Positions 1 to 11,586 of a stretch of 64,000 bases of DNA are shown here, one piece after another. The stretch's first letter is position 1. Every line of letters starts with the position of its first letter. The stretch comes from Enoplolaimus lenunculus. Taxonomy: Eukaryota; Nematoda; Enoplea; Enoplida; Thoracostomopsidae. The position numbers and the translations under genes are program-made. The DNA lies in assembly GCA_030248215.1 (NCBI GenBank), contig JASANG010003405.1, positions 172,400 to 236,399 on the forward strand, read 5' to 3'. The notes below the pieces were generated by a model. That model saw only the letters and a list, made by a program, of their open reading frames with translations, was not told where the DNA came from and made no database searches.

Positions 1-165
1 AACGTTGCTTACCGGAAAACGTAATTCTGGCTCTATTAAAATAACATTGCTCTACCGGAAAACTAATTCTGGCTCATCTAAAATACCCATTGTTAACGGA
101 ACGTAATTCTGGCTCCATCCTAAAATACCATTGCTCTACCGGAAATATTCTGGCTCCATCCTCCC
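1..165 (-). repeat. Degraded 47-bp satellite at left edge of FB1
   Basis: About three and a half diverged units, in reverse orientation relative to the right-hand array. Recognisable pieces include CTCTACCGGAAAA and GTAATTCTGGCTC. Units differ in length and have several internal losses. The array continues beyond the window's left edge. Confidence 0.8.
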
Positions 166-758
166 CACCAAAACCCACTAACAACCTATATCCTAACAAC
201 CTCTAAGATCATACAATACAGAATTAATTTTACCTTACCGATAGACTTCTCTTTGGAGTTGGCGTAGTTCTGCAACCAAACAAATACTTATTATTTACAA
301 CAGAAACCGTATCGCAAAACTGGCAGCGTCACCCACCACACAAATATTACTTGTTAATACGTAGAATCCATCATTAATGAACAATTTGATCGATATCAAA
401 AATATGATTGAAAAAGAATAAATATGTAAGCTGTTAAATAAAAAAATTTTACGCTTGCAAAATAGAACGTAATATTTAAAAAAATTTCACCGTAACAATC
501 TACAGTGGCTGGGTTTTCGAAACCGTACTTAGAGTACGACTTAGTACTTAAGCACGTGTTAAGTAATTACTTTGCCATTTTGTTGCTTTTTATGAGCTTA
601 CTAATTAAGCTAAGTAAATACTTAAGTCGATGAATAAATTTGAGCGGTTACAAATTTACCATTTATTCAGGCATACTAACCTTTCTTGTTATGACAACGG
701 CCAACATTAGCATTTATTTGTTTTTGCTCGAAAATTTACGTATTTACTTAAGTCGGTG

Positions 759-778
759 ACTTAAGTAATTACTTAAGT
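759..778. repeat. Perfect 20-nt palindrome in an ACTTAAGT cluster
   Basis: ACTTAAGTAATTACTTAAGT equals its own reverse complement. Shorter ACTTAAGT copies surround it (about 530-800), and a mirrored cluster lies in the right arm (about 7010-7290). It may be a binding-site cluster or simply AT-rich palindromic sequence. Confidence 0.7.
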
Positions 779-1950
779 ATAATTTAGATAAATACTTAAG
801 TATGATTTCTGAAACATAGCCAGTGTGTATTAGTTAGTTGATTTATACACGTGTTTTAACTAATTCAGTTGTAAGTTTCAACTGACACAACTGCTAACCG
901 TACACTATCCACAAGCTCTTCTAACGTTACCACCTACATTAAGGATTTTTACATTTTTCTTCGTTTTCACACACTAATTTTAAAACAAACGCATTGAAAT
1001 TTAAAAAACGTATTTAAAAACACCCCATTGCGTCGAGTTTTTGATTTAAGAATAAGTATCACATTTGACTATAATCTTATCGTCAACAGTTAAACATTTG
1101 TTACTTTAGCTTTATTGACATACAATAAATTTATTGATTTGGCCTGAATTACACCACTTATGCCATTATTCTCGTAGCTAAACCAGAAAATTTAAAAGTC
1201 AAAATCATAATTCTATTCGTACTACTACTAATGCTAACCGCGACTATAAATGTTTTCAACGCCTTCAATCTGAAAAAATGTACTCAAATTTAATAAAAAA
1301 TGCGCTGGAAAACGCGGCGTGCTTTTGAAACCAAACCGTGCCGCCCTACACTCAACGGCGAAACTAGGTGTTATGATGGGATGGACCCCTTCATTTGATT
1401 TTTTCTACATTTTTAACTAACTTTTCCGGTTGGCAACACGAGAAACGGCCTTGCACATTTCTACGCAACATAACCGCCTTGTTACCAAGATCCGCCATAC
1501 GGCCTCGTCTCTACTTACTGACATATACAAAACAAACACCCGTTACATAAAATATTAACCATTAATAACACGCAGAAAAATGTTACATTCAACCGGTTGT
1601 TACAATAATTGCAATACGCGGTGTATATAGTCACGATTTGGGCACATATTAAATCACACTGTTTACACTTCAAATAATTACAAAAAAAATACCATTTCGC
1701 AACCCATGTAACAAGTAATGGCTTCATCCAACAATATGACTTGGCTTGGGCGAGCGCAGAACAAAAAACCACTATTGGCTGTTGAAAACAGAATTGACCG
1801 CGCCAAACCTATCCATCAGCACCATCCACCACTTAATATGTATCAAAACAAACGTACAGTGGCTGCATCTAAAACACGCTACTCAATTAATAATGGCATT
1901 ATTTTATAACACAGTATTAAAAATAAACGTTTCCATTTCCTAGCAAAATC

Positions 1951-2137
1951 GGCCCATGTTTCTTTAAGGACCGTCCAGGTTTCTGGTGGGTCTATAAAAG
2001 AGTACGTTTAGATTCTAAATTACATTATTTTTTGCTTAGGCTTCGGCTTAGGCTTAGGAACACATTTTTGCAACGTTTAGGTGTAGGCTTAGTGATACGC
2101 TTAATCTACTGTTACACCCGTTAAAGTAACATTGGCC
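1951..2137 (+). mobile_element. MITE family B copy in FB1 left arm
   Basis: A 187-bp element starting GGCCCATGTT and ending AACATTGGCC, with GGACCGTCC near one end and a core rich in CTTAGGCTTAGG. The 8-bp flanks (GCAAAATC and ACGAAATC) agree at 6 of 8 positions, in keeping with an old hAT-type 8-bp target duplication. An equivalent copy sits at the mirror position in the other arm. Confidence 0.75.
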
Positions 2138-3404
2138 ACGAAATCAATACATCAAATTAGTGTCCAGTATTCAAATACTTGCAACTATACTACACAGCGA
2201 AATAAGTGATACGGCGTGGTAACTCGCGACAAAAAAATCAACGCGAGATGCAGGCTTAATTTTCCACTATTATCTGTAAGCACTGTTTCCATCGCCACTA
2301 TACAGAATAAAATAATAAGATCGTGAATTTTAAAAAATTTCACAATCATATTGCATACTCACTGGTTAGTTTAACCCCAAGAGTGGATAATAACAAGAGT
2401 GTGCAAGTCTTGTGGTATCGCATGGTATAAAATGTACTACCCCGCGTTGCGTTTTTGGCCGACCCCCACGTTTAGAGGGGGGTCGCTATTACATGAATAC
2501 ACGTAAATTTAACTATAAGGGTTTGCGTGTTTGACGCCGCATACATAAAGTGTCATGGTTCGCACTGGTTGTAACCCCTAAGGGGGTAAGGCAAAAACGC
2601 AACGCGTGTCGGGTACATTTTTTCTACACAGAATGTGCCCAGTTGCACACTCTTGTAAAGAGTCATTGTCGACTCTTGGTTTAACCAAGAGTGGATGATG
2701 CATATTTCAACAAGAGTATGCAACTGGGTACATTGTATGAAGAAAAGAATGTACCCGGCACGCGTTGCTTTTTGCCCTACCGCCCTTTACGAGGGGTGGG
2801 GGTACATTTTATTTATGCGTTATCAAACATGCTCCCAGTTTCATTTAGAGTATTCATGTGATAGCGAGCCCCTCTGAACAAGGGGGAGTCGGCCAAAAAC
2901 GCAACGCCCGGTGGTACATTTTGTACCATGCGGAGCCCCAAGTGTTGCACACTCTTGCATCATGCACTCTTGGTTTAACAATTTGCCAATCTTACTGCAA
3001 GCGTTTGTAACTTTTTTGAACTAGTCAGCAATAACAACAATACGTTTTAAGTCCGTTGCACCATTACAGACGTAAGAAGGTTTAAACTACATCTCCAGCC
3101 TGATCTGTTTGCGTCATTTTTGTAAGCTAAAGTAAGCTTCTACTATAAAGTTATACCGCGTTATCCACGAATGTATTATATTAATTTAATTTTTATCGAC
3201 CTTCAAACGAAACATACCATAATTCAATTTGTCTTTTTTCTTCGATTCGTTATGCCCGTCACCTTTAAAAAAGACGGTAACTGGACTACAATAAGTTTGA
3301 AAGCCGCCTTCCTACTCCGAAATTAGTACCCCTATGACAAGACCAACATGATCTTCAGTGTTAATTTTAATAAAGTACCAAACAGAGTCTTTGACAAAAA
3401 ATTT

Positions 3405-3482
3405 GTTGTTGTTGCGGGTGGGAGACGCGAACCCGACGCGTATGAATACCGCTACGCTGCTCTACCACTGAGCCACACAACC
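3405..3482 (-). repeat. tRNA-derived SINE head
   Basis: Read on the minus strand, it shows an A-box-like TGGCTCAGTGGTAGAGC and a B-box-like GGGTTCGCGTCTCC at tRNA-like spacing, with GTTGTG and CGCAAC able to pair as an acceptor stem. The anticodon loop is too long (about 10 nt between GCGTA and TACGC) for a working tRNA. An AAC-rich run follows, as in a SINE tail. Confidence 0.55.
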
Positions 3483-3947
3483 ATGCAAACTTTTCGCTAC
3501 AACTCCGCAATATACCAGAAGTGTTAGTCACTAGAAATCTGCTCGTTTGAGCTGTCGTACCATAATCCCCAATCAACCGTTGTAGCTATGCACCAGAAAA
3601 CATTAAAAATTTAAACTGTAAAATAAAATAATTTTTACAAAGTTTTTGCCGTTACTGGTTGCTGCTTACAGCCTGTGTCACTGTACACACCCAAACGCAG
3701 TCCCAGTTGGGTTTCCTATAAACCCGCCAGAACTAAAACATAGCTCTCCACCGGAATTTGAATTTTTCGTCTCACCAAGTCCTGCTCGTGTGCCTCGAAT
3801 CAAATCTCTGTCTTGCGACAACAGTGCGCTATGCCCTGGATGCTGCACCCTTCCGCTTTCCATTTCTTGATTCAATGCAGTAGTTTGAAATTGTGATGCC
3901 CAACTACCGCCACCGCGTACTGCCTGGGACTACCGACCTCGTCGTCA

Positions 3948-4328
3948 TTAATTGATCTCCTGACTGAAATTGTTGCTTGTAGCCGCTGTTTTCTGAGACG
4001 CCACCACATTAGCAACCGGACGAAACGCCAACTGGTTGACTGCCAAAATTACCGCAACCAGGGAAACTGGTACATGAAGTGGATTATGACCAGAAGATCC
4101 AACTATTCCTGTTACCTCGTTTTGCGGGTCCCTTGCCACCCCGAGCCTTACCTCTTTATTGCTCTCATTGCTACCACTTTGAGACGTAGCCATAGCGAAC
4201 AACGCCGTTTTCGTGACCCGAGCAGTTTCGGCCCCACTTACCTCTGTTATTTGTTGCCGTGGGAGCTGCTCAAAACCGACTGACCCTATTGTTTTTGCTT
4301 GACTAGGGGTAGACGGATCACGGCACCG
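3948..4328 (-). pseudogene. Open frame in FB1 loop, possible captured host exon
   Basis: On the minus strand an open frame of about 127 codons runs from 4328 to a stop at 3948. The first ATG in it is at 4202. The product is rich in Ser, Thr, Asn, Val and Ala, and no domain is recognisable. A second reading, from an ATG near 4375, covers the upstream part in another frame for 29 codons (MALNVKTATPSTG...). A strong donor-like GAG|GTAAGT lies at 4242/4241. Together these suggest a captured host gene fragment with exon borders rather than a transposon protein. Function unknown. Confidence 0.3.
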
Positions 4329-4456
4329 TTATTAGCCCCAGTGGATGGCGTAGCGGTTTTGACGTTGAGCGCCATCTTTCTTCTGCCACCTCACGAATTT
4401 TCAGCGTAACATTTGTTTGTGAAACAGCTCTGATTCGTTGCCAAGCGCTCTTGACC

Positions 4457-7400
4457 TGTATTAAAATTACACTATAGTCATGTTGTCTTGTATAGGGGTA
4501 CTAATTTCGGAGTAGGAGGCGCTTTCAAACTTATTGTAGTCCAGTTACCGTCTTTTTTAAAGGTGACGGGCATAACGAATAGAAGAAAAAAGACAAATTG
4601 AATTATGGTATGTTTCGTTTGAAGGTCGATAAAAATTAAATTAATATAATACATTCTGGATAACGCGGTATAACTTTATAGTAGAAGCTTACTTTAGCTT
4701 ACAAAAATGACGCAAACAGATCAGGCTGGAGATGTAGTTTAAACCTTCTTACGTCTGTAATGGTGCAACGGACTTAAAACGTATTGTTGTTATTGCTGAC
4801 TAGTTCAAAAAAGTTACAAACGCTTGCAGTAAGATTGGCAAATTGTTAAACCAAGAGTGCATGATGCAAGAGTGTGCAACACTTGGGGCTCCGCATGGTA
4901 CAAAATGTACCACCGGGCGTTGCGTTTTTGGCCGACACCCCCAGGTTCGGAGGAGCTCGCTATCACAAGAATACTCTAAATGAAACTGGGAGCATGTTTG
5001 ATAACGCATAAATAAAATGTACCCCCACCCCTCGTAAAGGGCGGTAGGGCAAAAAGCAACGCGTGCCGGGTACATTCTTTTCTTCATACAATGTACCCAG
5101 TTGCATACTCTTGTTGAAATATGCATCATCCACTCTTGGTTAAACCAAGAGTCGACAATGACTCTTTACAAGAGTGTGCAACTGGGCACATTCTGTGTAG
5201 AAAAAATGTACCCGACACGCGTTGCGTTTTTGCCTTACCCCGTTAGGGGTTACAACCAGTGCGAACCATGACACTTTATGTATGCGGCGTTAAACACGCA
5301 AACCCTTATAGTTAAATTTACGTGTATTCATGTAATAGCGACCCCCCTCTAAACGTGGGGGTCGGCCAAAAACGCAACGCGGGGTAGTACATTTTATACC
5401 ATGCGATACCACAAGACTTGCACACTCTTGTTATTATCCACTCTTGGGGTTAAACTAACCAGTGAGTATGCAATATGATTGTGAAATTTTTTAAAATTCA
5501 CGATCTTATTATTTTATTCTGTATAGTGGCGATGGAAACAGTGCTTACAGATAATAGTGGAAAATTAAGCCTGCATCTCGCGTTATTTTTTTGTCGCGAG
5601 TTCCACGCATCCTTATTTCGCTGTGTAGTATAGTTCAAGTATTTGAATACACACTAATTTGATGTATTGATTTCGTGGCCAATGTTACTTTAACGGGTGT
5701 AACAGTAGATTAAGCGTATCACTAAGCCTACACCTAAACGTTGCAAAAATGTGTTCCTAAGCCTAAGCCGAAGCCTAAGCAAAAAATAATGTAATTTAGA
5801 ATCTAAACGTACTCTTTTATAGACCCACCAGAAACCTGGACGGTCCTTAAAGAAACATGGGCCGATTTTGCTAGGAAATGGAAACGTTTATTTTTAATAC
5901 TGTGTTATAAAATAATGCCATTATTAATTGAGTAGCGTGTTTTAGATGCAGCCACTGTACGTTTGTTTTGATACATATTAAGTGGTGGATGGTGCTGATG
6001 GATAGGTTTGGCGCGGTCAATTCTGTTTTCAACAGCCAATAGTGGTTTTTTGTTCTGCGCTCGCCCTAGCCAAGTCATATTGTTGGATGAAGCCATTGCT
6101 TGTTACATGGGTTGCGAAATGGTATTTTTTTTGTAATTATTTGAAGTGTAAACAGTGTGATTTAATATGTGCCCAAATCGTACTATAACACCGCGTATTG
6201 CAATTATTGTAACAACCGGTTGAATGTAACATTTTTCTGCGTGTTATTAATGGTTAATATTTTATGTAACGGGTGTTTGTTTTGTATATGTCAGTAAGTA
6301 GAGACGAGGCCGTATGGCGGATCTTGGTAACAAGGCGGTTATGTTGCGTAGAAATGTGCAAGGCCGTTTCTCGTGTTGCCAACCGGAAAAGTTAGTTAAA
6401 AATGTAGAAAAAATCAAATGAAGGGGTCCATCCCATCATAACACCTAGTTTCGCCTTTGAGTGTAGGGCGGCACGGTTTGGTTTCAAAAGCACGCCGCGT
6501 TTTCCAGCGCATTTTTTATTAAATTTGAGTACATTTTTTCAGATTGAAGGCGTTGAAAACATTTATAGTCGCGGTTAGCATTAGTAGTAGTACGAATAGA
6601 ATTATGATTTTGACTTTTAAATTTTCTGGTTTAGCTACGAGAATAATGGCATAAGTGGTGTAATTCAGGCCAAATCAATAAATTTATTGTATGTCAATAA
6701 AGTTAAAGTAAGAAATATTTTACTGTTGACGATAAGATTATAGTCAAATGTGATACTTATTCTTAAATCAAAAACTCGACGCAATGGGGTGTTTTTAAAT
6801 ACGTTTTTTAAATTTCAATGCGTTTGTTTTAAAATTAGTGTGTGAAAACGAAGAAAAATGTAAAAATCCTTAATGTAGGTGGTAACGTTAGAAGAGCTTG
6901 TGGATAGTGTACGGTTAGCAGTTGTGTCAGTTGAAACTTGCAACTGAATTAGTTGAAACACGGGTATAAATCATTTAACTAATACACACTGGCTATGTTT
7001 CTGAAATCATACTTAAGTATTTACTTAAATTATACTTAAGTAATTACTTAAGTCGCCGACTTAATTGAATACTTAAATTTTCGAGCAAAAACAAATAAAC
7101 GCCAAATGTTGGCCGTTGTCGTAACAAGAAAGGTTAGTATGCCTGAATAAATGGTAAATTTGTAACCGCTCAAATTTAGTCACAGACTTAAGTATTTACT
7201 TAGCTTAATTAGTAAGCTCATAAAAAACAACAAAATGGCAAAGTAATTACTTAACACGTACTTAAGTACTAAGTCGTACTCTAAGTAGGGTTTCGAAAAC
7301 CCAGCCACTGTAGATTGTTACGGTGAAATTTTTTAAATATGTACGTTTCTATTTTGGCAAGCGGTAAAATTGTTTTGTATTTTGAACAGCTGTACATATT

Positions 7401-7626
7401 TATTGCTTTTGTCAATCATATGTTTTGATATCGATCGAATTGTTCATTGATTGCTAGATTCTACGTATTAACAAGTAACGATTTATGTGGTGGATGACGC
7501 TGCCAGTTTTGGCGAATTTAGCGGTTTCTGTTGGTAAATAATAAGTATTTGTTTGGTTGCAGAACTACGCCAACTCCAAGAGAAGTCTATCGGTAAGGTA
7601 AAATTAATTGCTGTATTGGTATGATC
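4457..7626 (-). repeat. FB1 right inverted arm
   Basis: Reverse complement of the left arm, inner border at TATTAAAATTACAC opposite 3372. It contains the mirrored short-repeat block (about 4860-5450), the mirrored MITE B (5677-5863) and the mirrored ACTTAAGT cluster (about 7010-7290). No independent genes are seen. Confidence 0.85.
5677..5863 (-). mobile_element. MITE family B copy in FB1 right arm
   Basis: Mirror image of the 1951-2137 element, same 187-bp length and same flanks. Its presence in both arms shows that the arms were copied or homogenised after the MITE inserted. Confidence 0.75.
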
Positions 7627-7627
7627 T

Positions 7628-8985
7628 AGGATGGAGCCAGAATTACGTTTTCCGGTAGAGCAATCGGTTATTTTAGGATGGAGCCAGAATTACGTTTTCC
7701 GGTAGAGCAATCGGTTATTTTAGGATGGAGCCAGAATTACGTTTTCCGGTAGAGCAATCGGTTATTTTAGGATGGAGCCAGAATTACGTTTTCCGGTAGA
7801 GCAATCGGTTATTTTAGGATGGAGCCGGAGTTACGTTTTCCGGTAGAGCAATCGGTTATTTTAGGATGGAGCCAGAATTACGTTTTCCGGTAGAGCAATC
7901 GGTTATTTTAGGATGGAGCCAGAGTTACGTTTTCCGGTAGAGCAATCGGTTATTTTAGGATGGAGCCAGAATTACGTTTTCCGGTAGAGCAATCGGTTAT
8001 TTTAGGATGGAGCCAGAATTACGTTTTCCGGTAGAGCAATCGGTTATTTTAGGATGGAGCCGAAGTTACGTTTTCCGGTAGAGCAATCGGTTATTTTAGG
8101 ATGGAGCCGGAGTTACGTTTTCCGGTAGAGCAATCGGTTATTTTAGGATGGAGCCGGAGTTACGTTTTCCGGTAGAGCAATCGGTTATTTTAGGATGGAG
8201 CCGGAGTTACATTTTCCGGTAGAGCAATCGGTTATTTTAGGATGGAGCCGGAGTTACGTTTTCCGGTAGAGCAATCGGTTATTTTAGGATGGAGCCAGAA
8301 TTACGTTTTCCGGTAGAGCAATCGGTTATTTTAGGATGGAGCCAGAATTACGTTTTCCGGTAGAGCAATCGGTTATTTTAGGATGGAGCCGGAGTTACGT
8401 TTTCCGGTAGAACAATCGGTTATTTTAGGATGGAGCCAGAATTACGTTTTCCGGTAGAGGAATCGGTTATTTTAGGATGGAGCCGGAGTTACGTTTTCCG
8501 GTAGAGCAATCGGTTATTTTAGGATGGAGCCGGAGTTACGTTTTCCGGTAGAGCAATCGGTTATTTTAGGATGGAGCCGGAGTTACGTTTTCCGGTAGAG
8601 CAATCGGTTATTTTAGGATGGAGCCGGAGTTACGTTTTCCGGTAGAGCAATCGGTTATTTTAGGATGGAGCCGGAGTTACGTTTTCCGGTAGAGCAATCG
8701 GTTATTTTAGGATGGAGCCGGAGTTACGTTTTCCGGTAAAGCGATCGGTTATTTTAGGATGGAGCCAGAATTACGTTTTCCGGTAGAGCAATCGGTTATT
8801 TTAGGATGGAGCCAGAATTACGTTTTCCGGTAGAGCAATCGGTTATTTTAGGATGGAGCCGGAGTTACGTTTTCCGGTAGAGCAATCGGTTATTTTAGGA
8901 TGGAGCCGGAGTTACGTTTTCCGGTAGAGCAATCGGTTATTTTAGGATGGAGCCGGAGTTACGTTTTCCGGTAAAGAAATCGAGT
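7628..8985 (+). repeat. 47-bp tandem satellite, about 29 copies
   Basis: The unit begins GGATGGAGCC, continues with AATTACGTTTTCCGGTAGAG and ends CAATCGGTTATTTTA. About 29 copies run with almost no length change. Copies fall into two main types, CCAGAATT and CCGGAGTT, arranged in runs, which suggests recent block duplication. There are no unique spacers, so it is not a CRISPR array. The last copy decays at GGTAAAGAAATCG (about 8970-8985). Confidence 0.95.
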
Positions 8986-8989
8986 ATTC

Positions 8990-10313
8990 TAAACCGGTGG
9001 GTCAGGTATTAATTGTCAGCGGTGATAATTTTGTGTTTCTCAAGTTTAACGTTGAGCAGAGCGCATAGCGTTAAGTTACGTACAAACTTTCTTAGAGTTT
9101 CCTTAGTTTGTTTCAGCAGTCAAATGTCGCATTCGAGGAGCAAGTTTCAATGACAAATCGATGCTAAAATGGCCGGTGTGGCTGTAACATTTTTTAAGTA
9201 CTTAAATAGTATTACTCAAAAAAACTGATTTTTAGAAAACAGTTGTACTATCCAGTCTCAGTGTTGTTCGCAGCAAAACAAACATACAATCCGCATAGAC
9301 GGTGTGAAACTGTGAAATTCAAACGGTTGCTGTCGTTTCGTTTCCGCCGGAAACTGGATGTATTGAGGTCTATATTCAGTTGCTTGTCAAGAATTCTTTG
9401 CAGTTCCATTAGATCTCGTACGCTTTGTGAGTCTAGCGTGTTTTAGCAACTGCAGCCAAATGCTTTATTCTTCTGTTTGACAGTGCACAACGATTAGCTA
9501 ATATCTGTTGTACAGTCAGTATCTGTATATATTGTTATTGTTGCAGTATATTTACTCTGAACGGTCACGACGCGACCTGTGACTCGTATAACTTTCTTTC
9601 GCTGTCGACACATTTTTATCTGTTTATGAAATTAGACACTTGGCGACAAATAATTATTCAACAGGATGCGGTTGTGTCGTGAGCTTTGAGGTGTGGGTGC
9701 AGTTGTGATGACGTCTGTGGAATCTATAGTGCCACCGTAATGAACTTGTTTAGATTATTATTAATATCTCTCTATTTTGTTTTGCTGTTCTGTATACTAT
9801 TTGTCAACACCATGTTTTATTTATCGTTCGTGGTACTAACAGTTTATAGGTTACAGAAATAGTCGAACGACTCACGATGCCGAATCAATGATGCGTTACT
9901 GTAGATTAACCAGTGCTGTCGTGACAAAACTTCGGTGTGCATGAAAAGCAATTAATTTGGCGTTTAATTTGTATCAAACTTGACATTAGTAATTATAAAG
10001 TTTGATATTATGGATGTTGACGTGCGAGTTGCAGCGTTAAAAATATATGGACGGACGTAGAATTTTTTGATGAAAAAATCCGGAACCGGATATACAACAC
10101 CTGTAACATTTCCGTAAACATGCACGAACTCTGGTGTAACTGTAGTCAACGTAGCGGTTTATTGTAGTTAACGCACCTGTTTTAATCTTTATATACATTG
10201 TGCTTAACTAATTTTGTGAAATAGTATAAGTTTAGAACCTTTCCAAAATTCTAGCGACGCATATGCTGGTAACTGTTGTTTGAATGTCGAAAATTTTGTG
10301 ACGTTGCAAAAAC
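8990..10313. other. AT-rich intergenic stretch, no gene seen
   Basis: Only short frames (up to 67 aa) occur, with no recognisable protein, RNA or repeat structure. It starts immediately outside the FB1 satellite. Confidence 0.5.
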
Positions 10314-10513
10314 GGTCAATGTAAAGAACAACGGCGGAACAGTATTATAAACATATTCCTAAGCCCAAGCCTAAGCGTAAGAATGAGCATATTCCTAAGC
10401 ATAAGCCGAAACCTAAGCCTAAGCCAAGCAAAAAAAAATTAGTCTAAAGCTTTAAGCTTACTCTTTATTAGTTCCACAGAAAAACGTTCCGACTCTGAGC
10501 TTTACATGGGTCC
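10314..10513 (+). mobile_element. MITE family A copy (telomere-like core)
   Basis: Begins GGTCAATGTAAAGAAC and ends GAGCTTTACATGGGTCC, an imperfect terminal inverted repeat. The core holds CCTAAGCCTAAGC and variants next to AAAAATTAGTCTAAAGC. It is one of many family A copies in the window. Confidence 0.75.
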
Positions 10514-11586
10514 AAAAAACTAATGTTGCCTTGGTCGTTACACTTGTACATGAAGCTTACATTGAGCTTGTGTGATTTGTTAGAAACGCGTATTATTCTC
10601 ACCGTATTTAACTTAAGCTTAAGCTTTTTGGTTATTAATCGACACTGGATGCTTCAGGATTAGCAATTGCGGAATGCTTGGTCGAATAACAAGATTGTAT
10701 TGTATATATCAGTGTCTCGTGTTGGTGGAAATATTTTTCATCTTTTTTTTTCAGGTTATCACAGAAGTGCTGTTGCGGGTTTAGCGATATATTTGATCTG
10801 TGTACCCTAAATGTAACATATTATTTTGGTTATTTAAATGTCCATATTGTTTATATGTTGTTTTTGTCGTAAAATTCACTAATTTAATATTTTTTGTGAA
10901 ACAAAAGTTTATTTTAAGTGATTCAGCATCGACAAGACATTGCTTCAGGACCAGCTATACTTTTATGATCGGTTACTGGATAACTAGTACAGTAAACGCG
11001 TCAATTATCTAACGCTAAAGATTGGTCATGCGTAAACTAATGGAACCTGTTTTGGTTGCGCACCTGCTTCCTGCACCAAATTAACTTCAGTACAGAATTG
11101 GATTCATTACTACTTACCATAACCGAATAATAGCGAAAGAACCTTCACTATAGAAGCGAAATAAATATCAGTCTACCCCTCTTATTCCTTGTTACTACAG
11201 CATACGTACCGCAGGGGTGTGTAATTTTGCTGATGCGACGAGTAGCTACATTTTGGTGACAATATAGTTTGTTTTCGTATAGATAATTTTAATCTTGGTT
11301 TGTGTAATCACAGAAGACAGCCGGAAAGCAATTGCCGAGATTGGTGCGTTGATTTGATAAGACATGAAAGTCTAGACCTATTGGTATTTTGAATCAGCAC
11401 TGGAAATCATACTTTTATTTTTAGTTATTTGTTTCAGAATATATAGATCGTATTTTGAGCTCGCAATTTTATTTTGATTAAATATTTTTTGAGTATTTGT
11501 GCAACAAATCCATGTTACAGTAAAGTAGATTATTGGTGTGTCCATTCTCGAGAGCGATCAGGATCATAGCAGCTTGTTCTGTGGTA
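10514..11586. other. AT-rich intergenic stretch
   Basis: No supported gene. A 70-aa frame at 10800-11012 is hydrophobic and unmatched. No structured repeat is visible. Confidence 0.45.

Larger units (their letters stand above)
180..3372 (+). repeat. FB1 left inverted arm
   Basis: This arm pairs with 4457-7626. It contains a cluster of palindromic ACTTAAGT motifs (about 530-800), a MITE (1951-2137), and a block of short repeats at about 2390-2970 in which the theme AAAATGTACC followed by GCGTTGCGTTTTTG recurs several times. The longest open frames (up to 85 aa) occur as mirror pairs in the two arms and resemble no known protein. I regard the arm as non-coding. Confidence 0.85.
3373..4456. other. 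Unpaired central loop of FB1
   Basis: This 1.08-kb stretch has no inverted partner and looks more GC-rich than the arms. It holds a tRNA-like sequence on the minus strand (about 3405-3482) and an open frame on the minus strand (4328-3948). It looks like cargo rather than transposon sequence. Confidence 0.7.
1..8990. mobile_element. Giant foldback (long inverted repeat) element FB1, left end outside window
   Basis: The segment is a huge imperfect palindrome. Bases about 180-3372 read as the reverse complement of about 4457-7626, and the outer edge of each arm passes into the same 47-bp tandem repeat (1-165 in degraded form, 7628-8985 in near-perfect form). The summed coordinates of matched points stay near 7814-7831 along the whole length, so only small indels separate the arms. 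By eye the arms look well above 95 percent identical. A central 1.1-kb unpaired loop separates them. Long arms with internal tandem repeats at the outer ends are the architecture known for Foldback/Galileo-type DNA transposons. No transposase frame is visible, so this is a non-autonomous copy. The superfamily is not established. Confidence 0.85.

Noticed and set aside
1515-6096. Mirror-image frames in the FB1 arms (63, 85 and 109 aa)
   Set aside because: They appear in both arms because the DNA is palindromic; composition is random and no homology is recognised.
7628-8985. Regular 47-bp repeat array considered as a CRISPR array
   Set aside because: The repeats abut with no unique spacers and the setting is eukaryotic; it is a satellite.
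10350-10435. TTAGGC-rich sequence as a true telomere or chromosome end
   Set aside because: The runs are short, degenerate and always inside MITE termini.
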